Source: Pirellulaceae bacterium
Lineage (GTDB): Bacteria > Planctomycetota > Planctomycetia > Pirellulales > Pirellulaceae
Assembly (NCBI GenBank): GCA_022446825.1
Contig: JAKVBY010000028.1
Span: 114,180 to 167,333, forward strand
Direction of reading: 5' to 3'
Length of the DNA stretch: 53,154 nucleotides
In this document: in pieces, positions 43,565 to 52,452 of the stretch
How positions within the stretch are numbered: position 1 is the first letter of the stretch
Layout of the letters: the number at the start of each line of letters is the position of its first letter
Translations under genes and position numbers: made by a program
The notes under the pieces: generated by a model
What the model was told of the DNA's origin: nothing
What the model saw: the letters and a program-made list of their open reading frames with translations, nothing else
Databases searched by the model: none

Positions 43565-45103
43565 TCAAAAGCGATTGGTCGCATCCGAGACACGCAAACG
43601 GCTAAGATTTTCATTGCTTACTGCGGAAATCTCCTCAGGTAATGAACGGCTTTTTACGGGAGCGACCACCGGATCTTGCCGCGGCTGCAAAGAACTCGGA
43701 GACGTCGTTTCAAATTCGTATTTCACAGCAGGCGGCATGCCACGCGGAGAACAATTTACTTGAGGCACTTCAATTAATCCGCGGCCATAAAGGTCTAAAT
43801 CATTCGGGCTCGCCGAATTCATTCCTGGTAAACATGGCGGGATTTCATGGGGGTCAATGCTATCGACAAATTCTGGGGTCACCATAATTAACAGTTCGAT
43901 CTCATTGTTTTCTTCTTCGACCCGGCGGAAAGCTGCACCAAGCCAAGGCAGATTACTGAGCCATGGCAATCCTCGGTTTTTCGCTTGAATGCGGTTCTGA
44001 ATCAGACCAGCCAAGGCCAACGTTTGACCAGCCTTCATCTCCACGGCCGTGTCCACATAACGCGTCCTCAATCCCGGTACGCTCACACCATTCACGGTGA
44101 TGGAACGACTTGTATCAATATCACTGACGCTCGGGCGCACCTCTAAGCGAACTCGTCCATTGCCCAGAACGATTGGCACAAAATCAACTCGCGTCCCAAA
44201 TTGACGGTATTCAACAGCTAACGCACCGAGTCCTGCAGGAATAAGGATTGGAAATTCCCCACCCGACAGAAAACTAGCAGGTCGCCCACTTACGGTAACG
44301 ATCGTCGGTTCCGCTAAGAGCTTGGCAAGGTTTCTTTCCTCCAGTGCTTGAACGAATCCGAAAAAAGCGCTGGAACCATCTACAACACCGAAATTAACAG
44401 ATTGGCCACCAACCCCTGCTGCCGTCGGTACCACCCCAGCTGTAGCCGAGCTCAAAAGCCCGCTAACAGATTGCTGGATGAAACTGCTACCGCTGAGATA
44501 GGCCCAATCAAAACCAACCTGTCGCATTTTTGTCCGAGAAACTTCCATGACTTTCGTATGCAGCAAAATTGTTTGTACTCCACCCACGCGCATGTTGTTT
44601 ATGACACTCGGATAAAAGTCTTCTGCCATACGAACGATTCGGCTCACCATATCCGCATTTGGAACATAGCCTGCAATCACAACACTATTGACCAAGGGTT
44701 GAATTTTTAGTGAGGCCGTCGGAAACTGACCTTTCAACAAGGCTTCCAACTCACGAGCGTCACCTATTACCAACACATCGACGGCATTAACCTTGCCGCT
44801 CTCATCCCATAAGTTGAGCTGAGTTACACCCGTGCGAAGCGCCGATACCTGTACTTGATTTGGCGAAAGAGGCATCGCTTTGATGATATCCGGATTGTTC
44901 ACCAGCATTTTCGGAACGTCATATTCCATGGACAGTATTTTGCTGGTGTTAACCGTCATCTCCAGGCGTTGTGCTCTATCCGTCACCTTGAAATGGATGG
45001 AACTCGACAGTGGCTGCTGAGCCGATGCCGTAGTTTGTTCAAAGTGCACTACGAAAAGCAAAAGAACGACAGGGGCCATCGTCATGCGAGGTAACTTAAA
45101 CAT
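43565..45103 (-). CDS. rcpA: CpaC/RcpA-like Tad secretin
   Basis: A 512-residue outer-membrane secretin for Flp pilus extrusion. The signal peptide is at about residues 8-28 (MAPVVLLLFVVHFEQTTASA). The amino-terminal pilus-secretin domain has MTVNTSKILSMEYDVPKMLV and VSALRTGVTQLNLWDESGK. A BON-like domain covers about 120-175 (IQPLVNSVVIAGYVPNADMV). The secretin core covers about 185-420 with ALEERNLAKLLAEPTIVTVS, PASFLSGGEFPI and AGLIQNRIQAKNRGLPWLSN. A Pro/Ser-rich tail follows from about 430. No pilotin or RcpB gene was recognised nearby. Confidence 0.94.
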   Translation of the reverse strand: MFKLPRMTMAPVVLLLFVVHFEQTTASAQQPLSSSIHFKVTDRAQRLEMTVNTSKILSMEYDVPKMLVNNPDIIKAMPLSPNQVQVSALRTGVTQLNLWDESGKVNAVDVLVIGDARELEALLKGQFPTASLKIQPLVNSVVIAGYVPNADMVSRIVRMAEDFYPSVINNMRVGGVQTILLHTKVMEVSRTKMRQVGFDWAYLSGSSFIQQSVSGLLSSATAGVVPTAAGVGGQSVNFGVVDGSSAFFGFVQALEERNLAKLLAEPTIVTVSGRPASFLSGGEFPILIPAGLGALAVEYRQFGTRVDFVPIVLGNGRVRLEVRPSVSDIDTSRSITVNGVSVPGLRTRYVDTAVEMKAGQTLALAGLIQNRIQAKNRGLPWLSNLPWLGAAFRRVEEENNEIELLIMVTPEFVDSIDPHEIPPCLPGMNSASPNDLDLYGRGLIEVPQVNCSPRGMPPAVKYEFETTSPSSLQPRQDPVVAPVKSRSLPEEISAVSNENLSRLRVSDATNRF

Positions 45104-45168
45104 CCGTGTTTTTCCCTGTGAGGGGTGAACCTGCTATGGGTTAATCATTGCGCTGTTCGTGCTTGCCC

Positions 45169-46245
45169 TTATCCATCCAGTAACAACTTGGGAGCGTCCA
45201 ATTCGTCGGCCTGGAAAGAAGACGGCTCTACTCCGTATTCAACATCGAGATCTTTGTCGGTATCTTGCGAACCAATAGGAAACCCTGAACGACGGGAAGA
45301 ATGACGATCCGCAGAACGACGAATTAGCTCTGGTGCCGAGTCCCGGCTAGACCATCGATAGGTTTCCTTGCTGCCTTGCCCATTATGAATTTCCATTTGC
45401 CAGGCATCCTTTTCGGATGGAGATCCGTTTCCGCGACGCTGGCCCACCTTCTCCGAAGACGTTGTCCGATTCAGAAAATCCACGAAATCCTGGCCGGATG
45501 CATCGAGACTCTTTTGGTCGTCGCCAGCCATTTGTGCGACATTACCGATCAATTCGTCAACCGTGATGACTCCAGAATTAAAATCTTCATCCGTGTCGTC
45601 GGGCCGGCGCAGCGTCAGTTTCAAGCGGCCTAATTCCATTGCTAACAGCAGTTTTGGTGCCTGCTCCCTCTTAATCAGCACCGAAATGGTTTGAACTCGA
45701 CCGCTGGTACCATCTTCATTGACGCGTTCTGTTTGCGATCCAACTGCGAACACCCGAACGTTTCTCAAGATCGTCTTAGTCATGGTGCGCGGTACGTCCT
45801 TGCTTTTACGCAGATAGGCGATGATATCAATTCGGTCACCCGGTTCGACAAGGCCACTGATCGTTTCCGCGCTGACTTTGATTGGCAACACCCGGTAACC
45901 TTCTTCGATAAAACTCGACTTTCCCTGTGTTGCATTTTGGAGTTTGTCCTTGAGGAGCACCTCTCCCGCCGACAATCGGACTCTAGAAAATTGTCCGTCA
46001 CAATCCTCAAATTCCTGGATTGCACCTGCAGGCATTTCCGCTTGTGGACATTCTTCAAAGCAAACATTTTCCGTCGTCATAATTTCGTTGATTTGGATAT
46101 CGGTTGACGCCACATAAAACCCTGCCATTTCCACAACGGGGGCTTTGGACGAATTGTTCTTTTCGAGCACCTGACTAATTCCAATCGAAGCAATGAGACC
46201 ACAGCCCAACGCAATCAAGATCAAAATGACTGATTTAGCACGCAT
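45169..46245 (-). CDS. cpaB: CpaB/RcpC-like Flp pilus assembly protein
   Basis: A 358-residue periplasmic protein. The signal anchor is at residues 5-25 (SVILILIALGCGLIASIGIS). The SAF domain has AGFYVASTDIQINEIMTTEN and RVRLSAGEVLLKDKL. The RcpC-type core reads YRVLPIKVSAETISGLVEPG, then DRIDIIAYLRK. Residues 250-358 are a long polar Ser/Arg/Asp-rich tail not needed for the core fold, an extension relative to the roughly 270-residue typical members. It lies between tadE and the secretin with short gaps (101 and 65 bases). Confidence 0.92.
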   Translation of the reverse strand: MRAKSVILILIALGCGLIASIGISQVLEKNNSSKAPVVEMAGFYVASTDIQINEIMTTENVCFEECPQAEMPAGAIQEFEDCDGQFSRVRLSAGEVLLKDKLQNATQGKSSFIEEGYRVLPIKVSAETISGLVEPGDRIDIIAYLRKSKDVPRTMTKTILRNVRVFAVGSQTERVNEDGTSGRVQTISVLIKREQAPKLLLAMELGRLKLTLRRPDDTDEDFNSGVITVDELIGNVAQMAGDDQKSLDASGQDFVDFLNRTTSSEKVGQRRGNGSPSEKDAWQMEIHNGQGSKETYRWSSRDSAPELIRRSADRHSSRRSGFPIGSQDTDKDLDVEYGVEPSSFQADELDAPKLLLDG

Positions 46246-46346
46246 TTCACAGTTGTCCTTTTTGTAATTGAACCACTGATGATTTCGTGTTCCATCACAT
46301 CATCAACAACGCTTCGGCAAACGATTTGCCTGCGGCTCACGATCGA

Positions 46347-46826
46347 CTACTGAACGGCTTCACGCCGCATCGCAGTGGTCGCTACGAGATTCTTTCCCGC
46401 TAGGTACATAGGAGCCGGTAACCAACTAACTTGATCAAAGGGAATTGTGATTGTAATTTGGATCGGATCGCCAAAATCAGCCTCTTCGAGATTAGCTGGA
46501 GCAAGAATCACATCCGCTGCATGGATCGTTACCGCGCCTTCCATGCCATAGCTCACCACGGTTTCGATCACTTCTGTGGCCGTCGCTCCTTCCAGGACAG
46601 CTTGGCGTGCCCCCTCGCGCGACGCATTCACAATCACCTGCTGAACCATGACCATCCGTCCGTATTCGACGATCCCAATCACGAGGAGAAAAAAAACAGG
46701 AGCCACCAGCGCAAATTCGACAGCAGCAGTTCCCGATCGTTTTTTTCGGAACAATCCGCAGGGTTTGTCCAATGCACATGACTTGGTCGGTAGGCTCACC
46801 GCTTTTATCTCAGAATACGCACTCAT
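46347..46826 (-). CDS. tadE: TadE-like pseudopilin
   Basis: A 159-residue pseudopilin. The prepilin-type site is RSG-TAAVEF (Gly at -1, Glu at +5) at about residues 31-37, after an unusually long leader of about 30 residues, followed by the hydrophobic helix ALVAPVFFLLVIGIVEYGRM. The TadE signature VNASREGARQAVLEG follows, then a small periplasmic domain. The processing peptidase is encoded 40 bases downstream. TadF and TadG, usual partners, were not recognised in the locus. Confidence 0.92.
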   Translation of the reverse strand: MSAYSEIKAVSLPTKSCALDKPCGLFRKKRSGTAAVEFALVAPVFFLLVIGIVEYGRMVMVQQVIVNASREGARQAVLEGATATEVIETVVSYGMEGAVTIHAADVILAPANLEEADFGDPIQITITIPFDQVSWLPAPMYLAGKNLVATTAMRREAVQ

Positions 46827-46866
46827 AAAACTTTACCTATCTTGCGACGGTCAGCGACTTATTTGA

Positions 46867-47433
46867 TCACACGAGCATCCCCGTCCAAGCAAAGTATCCG
46901 ATACAGCCGAGAGCAATAGGGATTCCATAAGGCAAAAGTAGCATCGTGTGTTTTCGGTCTGCAGCAATTGCAGACAACTGATTCGGATCACGGACGGTCA
47001 AGATTTCGGTCAGGATGCTCCAAAACTGGAAATGATGTTTCGACCACGACCTTTTATAGAGAACCATGACAACTGCTAGCACCGCACCAACAATGGCTGA
47101 AACACAAAATCCATAGAGGGTGTGTGTTGCGTGAACCCAAGCCCCAACTCCTGCCAGGAGTTTCACGTCACCGGCACCCATCCCACCAATTGCATACGCT
47201 GGTAACAGTAACGCTAACCCAACAACCATGCCGAACAGACTCCACGCCAAACCACTCCAGCCAAAGGCGAACGAACTGTAAACCAAGCCAGAAATGATGA
47301 GAGGAAAAGTAATCCAATTCGGGACTTTCAACTGCACGCCGTCAATTACTGCAGCTACGACCAACGTAATCGTGACAATCCATATTGGCCAGTTTTCCAA
47401 CGCCCCGGAAAAGATGGTATTCAATTGGTGCAT
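46867..47433 (-). CDS. tadV: TadV/CpaA prepilin peptidase
   Basis: A 189-residue inner-membrane aspartic peptidase processing Flp prepilin and TadE. Catalytic Asp residues are in AAVIDGVQLKVPNW (near residue 29) and GGMGAGDVKLLAG (GxGD motif, near 87). Five to six helices are present. The short form without the methylase domain is typical of TadV/CpaA. ATG 47433 (MHQLNTIF) has GAGTG-type purines upstream; a Met at 47451 has no ribosome-binding site. A 322-base gap separates it from the pilin gene. Confidence 0.92.
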   Translation of the reverse strand: MHQLNTIFSGALENWPIWIVTITLVVAAVIDGVQLKVPNWITFPLIISGLVYSSFAFGWSGLAWSLFGMVVGLALLLPAYAIGGMGAGDVKLLAGVGAWVHATHTLYGFCVSAIVGAVLAVVMVLYKRSWSKHHFQFWSILTEILTVRDPNQLSAIAADRKHTMLLLPYGIPIALGCIGYFAWTGMLV

Positions 47434-47755
47434 GGTACTCACTCTCTCCATTTTCGTGCCAAAATCCTGACTAGTACGGGCTTCGCCCTTAGAAACGCAA
47501 GGAAAGTAATTGACAAGCAAAAGCCGCCGTTACCGTGAAACCATAGCAAACCAATTCCAAGGCGTTGATCGTCAAATCACTTAGAACAAATGAGATCATT
47601 TCTAGATCCCTTTCTGTTGCTTGGTTTATGGCTTAAAGTCCCCATCTCTGAGAAACAGAGTCCCTGCTACCAGAGGCGCACAGCATCTCCCCCAACACAA
47701 CTGCTGGTGTCGAGGGAAGATGAGTCTGTTCATCTCTACACAAAATCTCAACGGG
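47434..47755. other. gap between the pilin and prepilin peptidase genes
   Basis: 322 bases without a coding frame. It holds two small hairpins: CTCTG-AGAAA-CAGAG at 47646-47660 and GGGC-TTC-GCCC at 47478-47488. Such gaps often carry an attenuator so that pilin mRNA exceeds that of the assembly genes. No classical terminator with a T-run is seen. Confidence 0.45.
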
Positions 47756-47944
47756 TTACTGGCCGTTGGCCGTGCCAAGTTGATCGGCAACATTCTGGAA
47801 CGTCGTGTTTGCGTTCTGACCGATCGAAGTGATGGCGGCCAAGCAGACGATGATGATTAACGCGAGCATTACCGCGTATTCAACAGCAGTCGGGCCATCT
47901 TCGGAAACGAGAAAACGTTGGATTTTCTTTGCAAAATTCTTCAT
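47756..47944 (-). CDS. flp: Flp family type IVb major pilin
   Basis: A 62-residue prepilin. The leader is MKNFAKKIQRFLVSEDG; cleavage is after Gly17, with mature start PTAVEYAVMLALIIIVCLAA, keeping Glu at +5 and Tyr at +6 (the Flp EY motif). A short Asn/Gln-rich tail (QNANTTFQNVADQLGTANGQ) follows. ATG 47944 has GGAGGA 5-6 bases before it. It is first in the cluster, and only one Flp gene is present. A strong leader hairpin lies at 47964-47987. Confidence 0.95.
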   Translation of the reverse strand: MKNFAKKIQRFLVSEDGPTAVEYAVMLALIIIVCLAAITSIGQNANTTFQNVADQLGTANGQ

Positions 47945-48274
47945 TTCTTCCTCCATATGCGGCTTGTCGCAGCAAAAAATGCGACAAACTCAAAATAAGT
48001 TACGTTTAAAATTCGTCAACCATAACGAGTTGTGTTGGCTACTGACATTTCAAACCTATGCCACATAAGTTGCCTGTCAAATTGAGAAATGACAATCCTT
48101 GGATTTTTTCCGGTAATCCTCAGCGTCTACGACCATGAGCAGCCACAGAAACGTCCAGGGATAAATCCGGCACCAGTCTGTACTGGATGGGGGAAAGCGA
48201 CTTGTACAACGCTCAAATATTTCCCACAATTCGCCGTTAAGCAAACTACCATAGAAAGCCGCTGGAACCGCAAG
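47945..48274. other. divergent region between flp and the PQQ-propeller gene
   Basis: About 330 bases. It holds the flp leader hairpin and should contain the promoters of the Tad locus (minus) and the propeller gene (plus). The 186 bases before 48275 are open in the propeller frame but read as an unlikely protein. I could not define a -10/-35 or sigma54 site. Confidence 0.4.
47964..47987 (-). promoter_or_regulatory. leader hairpin upstream of flp
   Basis: TTGTCGCA and TGCGACAA form a perfect 8-bp stem around an 8-base loop (in the mRNA sense the loop is TTTTTTGC). It ends about 20 bases before the flp ATG, immediately upstream of the GGAGGA site. Likely part of the 5' untranslated region, where it could stabilise the message or keep the ribosome-binding site open. 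Function inferred. Confidence 0.5.
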
Positions 48275-49642
48275 ATGAGCATGATCACACGAAAGATTGT
48301 TCCCCAGCCACGTTCACTGCGCCGAACCAACCGAGGCTCTTCCTCAATCTGCTGGACGTTTTTGCATTTAACGCCTTGGCGGTTTTTATTTTTTTTCTTT
48401 GCTGTCAGCAATTCCATCTGGGGATTCGATTGGCCTGAATTTCGGGGGCCAACAGGACAAGGAGATGCAAGTTCTGCCAACCTCCCTCTGCAATGGTCAG
48501 AAGATAATCACGTTTCCTGGAAGGTGCCAATTCCTGGCAAGGGGCATTCCTCACCGGTTATCTCCGCTGGACAAATCTGGCTTACCACCGCCTTGGCTGA
48601 CGGGGGACGTTTGCACGCTATCTGCTTCGCCGAATCAAGTGGTAATCTGCTCTATAACGTTGAGCTTTTCCAAAATGAACGGCCTGAGTTACTTCATGCT
48701 GACAACAGTCATGCCACTCCCACCGCAGTGATTGACAAGGGGCGTATTTACGTTCATTTCGGTGCTAACGGCACCGCTTGTTTGACCAGCGAAGGAAAAG
48801 TCGTTTGGAAAACAAACGCTCTCCAATATCGTCAGCCTTATTCTGGTGCTAGTTCACCGGTACTCTTTGAAGATCTTCTACTGCTTACTTGTGACGGAAC
48901 AGACGTACAATTTGTTGTGGCCTTGGACAAAGAGACAGGTCAGGTCGTGTGGAAAACAGATCGTCAACACTTGGAACGCGCAAAGGAAGAAACTGCTGCC
49001 ACAACAGGCAAACGGCAGGGTTACTCAACCATGGCCTATGCAACCGGATTGCTCATCGAAGTTGCCGGGGGAAAGCAATTTGTAAGCCCGGGCGCTGATC
49101 ACGTAGCAGCTTATAATCCACAAACCGGTAAAGAAATTTGGTGGCTGGAATACCTCGGTTTCTCCGAAGTCGCACGACCCGTCATCGCTGGCGATCTTCT
49201 CATCGTGCAGGCTTTTCAAGAACAATCAAAGCCCACTCTGTTTGCAATTCACCCGACCGCACAAGGTCGAGTCAATGAAAAGTACCTTGTGTGGCAACGC
49301 AACAAAAACACCCCTCATGTACCATCTCCGCTGGTTTCAGGAAACCTCTTATTCTTAGTCAAAGATAGTGGAACCGCCAGTTGCCTCGATGTCCGTACCG
49401 GCAAGGAACATTGGACAAAACGCATCGGCGGAAACTTTTCCGCTTCGTCAATCCTAGCTGGCAACAATGTCTACTGTTTCAGTGAAGAAGGCACGACGAC
49501 CATCTTTGCTGCCCAAAGCGAATTCCAGCTTCAGGCAAAAAATCACATTGACGGACGCATCATGGCCTCGCCCGCAGTCTCAGAAAATGCTCTTTTTGTG
49601 CGGACTGATGGTCATTTATATCGAATCGAGGCGCCCGATTAA
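48275..49642 (+). CDS. secreted PQQ-like beta-propeller repeat protein
   Basis: A 455-residue exported propeller. A long basic start (MSMITRKIVPQPRSLRRTNR) precedes the hydrophobic signal at about 30-52 (PWRFLFFFFAVSNSIWG), then FDWPEFRGPTGQGDAS, the planctomycete-typical opening. Blades carry xxTGxxxW motifs (DKETGQVVWKTD, NPQTGKEIWWLE, DVRTGKEHWTKR). ATG 48281 is an alternative, and the frame is open to 48089. Distant paralogue of the protein at 9485. It is encoded divergently from the Tad locus with no sign of joint function. Confidence 0.85.
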   Translation: MSMITRKIVPQPRSLRRTNRGSSSICWTFLHLTPWRFLFFFFAVSNSIWGFDWPEFRGPTGQGDASSANLPLQWSEDNHVSWKVPIPGKGHSSPVISAGQIWLTTALADGGRLHAICFAESSGNLLYNVELFQNERPELLHADNSHATPTAVIDKGRIYVHFGANGTACLTSEGKVVWKTNALQYRQPYSGASSPVLFEDLLLLTCDGTDVQFVVALDKETGQVVWKTDRQHLERAKEETAATTGKRQGYSTMAYATGLLIEVAGGKQFVSPGADHVAAYNPQTGKEIWWLEYLGFSEVARPVIAGDLLIVQAFQEQSKPTLFAIHPTAQGRVNEKYLVWQRNKNTPHVPSPLVSGNLLFLVKDSGTASCLDVRTGKEHWTKRIGGNFSASSILAGNNVYCFSEEGTTTIFAAQSEFQLQAKNHIDGRIMASPAVSENALFVRTDGHLYRIEAPD

Positions 49643-49998
49643 AATCGTCTATCAAACTAATGAGATCACTTAGGCCCACCTTCCCCCCTCTGCGGCACCG
49701 CTTAGCATCCGTAGACTTAAACCAGTTTTGATTGACAACAGATTACTTCCAAGAAACATTACTTCCAAGAAACGCTGGACAACACGATCTTGTTTTTAGC
49801 CGGGTGACACCATCATGGAAAGAAGTCCAGTCTTTTCAATACAGTTCGCATCAGCCAACATGCTCCGTCAGCAACACTAATTTTCACTTCTTAACTAGTT
49901 CTGTTGCAAACAACACGTCAGCGCCAATTGTGTTACATCCTCCCGACCGGTAGATTAAAAAAACTAGCGATCTTTCATTGCCCTCAGGAGTTTGCACC
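49643..49998. other. intergenic region with a 16-bp tandem duplication
   Basis: About 355 bases between two plus-strand genes. No convincing frame. It contains the perfect tandem repeat at 49742-49773. The right end carries AGGAG before the next ATG. Confidence 0.5.
49742..49773. repeat. two perfect tandem copies of a 16-bp unit
   Basis: The unit ATTACTTCCAAGAAAC occurs twice with no spacer. A single recent slippage or duplication is the simplest reading. It does not resemble an insertion-sequence target duplication, because nothing lies between the copies. Confidence 0.8.
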
Positions 49999-51291
49999 AT
50001 GCCGCTGCGTCGCCTCACTCGACGACATTTCGTTCAAAGCGTCACATCCGCAAGTCTTGCTGCACCCACGATCTGGACGCGCCGTGCTGTCGGAAAGGAA
50101 ATTTCCAGCGCTAATGATCGCATCAACCTAGCTCTTATTGGCAATGGCATGATGGGGCGTGGTCACTTAAATCGCTTCCTTCAATTCGGCGATGTGCAAC
50201 TCGTCGCGGTCTGTGAGTTGGAACCCGAGCGCCGCGCAACGGGCCAACAGCGCGTCGAAACACACTATTCGCAAAATCGAAAAGGAGCCTACAGAGGTTG
50301 CGACGTTTTCTCCGACTTTCGGGAAGTTCTGGCGCGCGATGACATCGATGCCGTTGTCATTGCAACTCCGGACCATTGGCATGCCATTCCTTGTATCCAA
50401 GCAGCCAAAGCCAAGAAGGACATTTATTGTGAAAAGCCTCTGACACTGACCATCGGTGAAGGCCGAAAAATTGTTGATGCCGTCAAAACGAATAAGGTGG
50501 TGTTTCAAACCGGTAGTCAGCAGCGCAGTGAGTTCAATAATCGTTTTCGTTTAGCCGTCGAATTGGTGCGCAACGGAAGGATTGGTGAAATACAAACCGT
50601 TCGTGTCAACGTCGGTGGACCTGCCATTGCGTGTGACTTGCCAGAAGAAGAGCTACCTCCAGGACTTGATTGGAATGCCTGGATCGGGCCTGCGGCATTT
50701 CGCGGTTACAACCAAATTCTTTGTCCTCAAGGCGTTCACAAGCATTTTCCTGCCTTCCGCCGCTATCGCGAGTTCGCAAGTGGCCCCCTAGGTGACATGG
50801 GCGCACATCATTTTGACATTGCTCAGTGGGCCTTGAATATGGACCGCAGTGGCCCAGTCAAAATCGAACCGCCAGACGACAATGCCCGCAGTGGACTCAA
50901 GTTTACTTACGCAAATGGCATCGAAATGCATCACGGAGGTTCTGCGGATTGCACTCTAGAAGGCACAGAAGGCACCATTCACGTCAGTCGCGGCAGTTTA
51001 AAAAGTGATCCGGAAAAAATCGTCCAAGAACCGCTTGGTACCGATGCTTGGACAGCTTATCCATCGAGCAATCACGCCAGAAACTGGATCGATTGTATTC
51101 GCTCACGGGAAGAAACCATTTGCCCCGCAGAAATTGGCCAACGTTCTGCCGCCATCTGCCATTTGGCCAACATCGGCTACTGGTTACGTCGACCACTCGA
51201 GTGGGATCCAGAGACAGAACAGTTCGTCAACGACGAGGAAGCCGACCAGTGGCTACTACGTGAACCACGGTCACCGTGGTCCTACGACTAG
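49999..51291 (+). CDS. Gfo/Idh/MocA family oxidoreductase, Tat-exported
   Basis: A 430-residue exported oxidoreductase. The twin-arginine signal is LTRRHFVQSVTSASLAAPTIW (Arg8-9). The Rossmann motif GNGMMGRG is at 48-55, the EKP motif (YCEKPLTLTIGEGR) at 145-147, then GPLGDMGAHHFDIAQWALNM. ATG 49999 is chosen with AGGAG about 8 bases upstream; a TTG at 49978 would include that site. The end (TEQFVNDEEADQWLLREPRS) parallels the paralogue at 33673, the common planctomycete tail. It is transcribed alone; substrate probably a sugar or polyol. Confidence 0.93.
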   Translation: MPLRRLTRRHFVQSVTSASLAAPTIWTRRAVGKEISSANDRINLALIGNGMMGRGHLNRFLQFGDVQLVAVCELEPERRATGQQRVETHYSQNRKGAYRGCDVFSDFREVLARDDIDAVVIATPDHWHAIPCIQAAKAKKDIYCEKPLTLTIGEGRKIVDAVKTNKVVFQTGSQQRSEFNNRFRLAVELVRNGRIGEIQTVRVNVGGPAIACDLPEEELPPGLDWNAWIGPAAFRGYNQILCPQGVHKHFPAFRRYREFASGPLGDMGAHHFDIAQWALNMDRSGPVKIEPPDDNARSGLKFTYANGIEMHHGGSADCTLEGTEGTIHVSRGSLKSDPEKIVQEPLGTDAWTAYPSSNHARNWIDCIRSREETICPAEIGQRSAAICHLANIGYWLRRPLEWDPETEQFVNDEEADQWLLREPRSPWSYD

Positions 51292-51370
51292 CTCGACCTC
51301 TCGCCATGAGGGCCAAGGCCACTTACAAGAGAATGGCGGCCCAGGCGTGGTCAACTTTCCTGGAAAGACG

Positions 51371-52438
51371 CTAGTGGAGTCGATACGTGGCATAAGGTTG
51401 GCTGCATGGCGGTCCCCGTGAGACATGCATTTCACCTGCGGAGGGAACCATAATCACCGAAAACACCGTTTCCCAAAAACCATGATATGGATGGTCATTG
51501 GCGTGACGGCAGATCGACCTCGGGTAGTCTTGGTGATCACATAATGAAGTTTTCATTGCTTCGATCGTGATTTGGCCGCCTTCTGGTGTTAGTTGCTGCC
51601 TAATCCGACCTAGACGAGGTTTGGACTGAATTAATTCTGGAAACTCATCGTTAAACTTAGCCAATTCCGGATGCAGGCAATGATTCGTGTGAGTCACCAA
51701 CCCATCGCCGGTGTCTCGTAACACCTGGACACAATCAATGGTCACTTCTAAGTCGACCGGACCTTGGGCCGTCGTCAACATGATGTTCGCTGGAATCGCG
51801 CGTTCTACCCGCTCAACGGCAGCCACCGCCTCAGCAAGGTGTTTCGCCTCGTATATTCCACGTAACGTAAAGTAGTGTGGCACGCCTACCGGACGGCTCG
51901 GAGCCGGCAGTGTGTTGAGACACGCCCCAATGCCTGCATCATTAAAACCAATGTAGGCAATCAACCCTGCTTGAGTGATCGAGATAAAAGCTGGGCGTCC
52001 TGCAGGTCGCCGCGTTAAAACAACTGTAAATGCGTCAAGGGCTGGATCGTTATCCCAGTTCTGTCCAACCACTGCCCGACCTTCCGCACAAACGGCCTTC
52101 GCAATCGAGAACGACGTACAACCACTTTCCCCTTCCGGAACAAATTGGTTTCGCACTTGCAGTAACATCAAATCGTCAAAAGATACGCCGGAACCGTCCG
52201 CCATGCCTTGAATTTCGTCCACCATATGTGGCGCATAATCCTTTGCAAATTGAGTTGACTCACGAGCGATCGCGATAGCGCGGTCTTTCGGGATCTGTAC
52301 TGTCCGATGAACGGACGCCATCGCCGCCTCGGAAAATCCTCGAATTTCCTCGCGCAAAGATTCACCAATTTGCTGACCCAACTCAGTAGGTTCACCGGCC
52401 ACTTCGATTTCCCGGTAGCGTGCTGGTTGCGTTTTCAT
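51371..52438 (-). CDS. C45-type acyltransferase/amidase (Ntn-hydrolase fold)
   Basis: A 355-residue protein resembling acyl-CoA:isopenicillin-N acyltransferase-type C45 peptidases, self-processing Ntn hydrolases acting on amide bonds. Residues 1-106 form the alpha-type segment (GQQIGESLREEIRGF, DEIQGMADGSGVSFDDLMLL). Cys107 in GESGCTSFSI is the expected nucleophile and new amino terminus after self-cleavage, followed by GRAVVGQNWDND and ITQAGLIAYIGFNDAGIGAC. HTNHCLHPE and the CRHANDH segment are further conserved-looking sites. No signal peptide is evident. It lies 14 bases downstream of the amidohydrolase gene on the same strand. Actual substrate unknown. Confidence 0.85.
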   Translation of the reverse strand: MKTQPARYREIEVAGEPTELGQQIGESLREEIRGFSEAAMASVHRTVQIPKDRAIAIARESTQFAKDYAPHMVDEIQGMADGSGVSFDDLMLLQVRNQFVPEGESGCTSFSIAKAVCAEGRAVVGQNWDNDPALDAFTVVLTRRPAGRPAFISITQAGLIAYIGFNDAGIGACLNTLPAPSRPVGVPHYFTLRGIYEAKHLAEAVAAVERVERAIPANIMLTTAQGPVDLEVTIDCVQVLRDTGDGLVTHTNHCLHPELAKFNDEFPELIQSKPRLGRIRQQLTPEGGQITIEAMKTSLCDHQDYPRSICRHANDHPYHGFWETVFSVIMVPSAGEMHVSRGPPCSQPYATYRLH

Positions 52439-52452
52439 AAATTGGCCTTACT

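Noticed and set aside
47988..48060. possible sigma54 promoter for the Tad locus (TGGCAT-like element on the minus strand)
   Set aside because: The GC element at the -12 position is absent at the required spacing.
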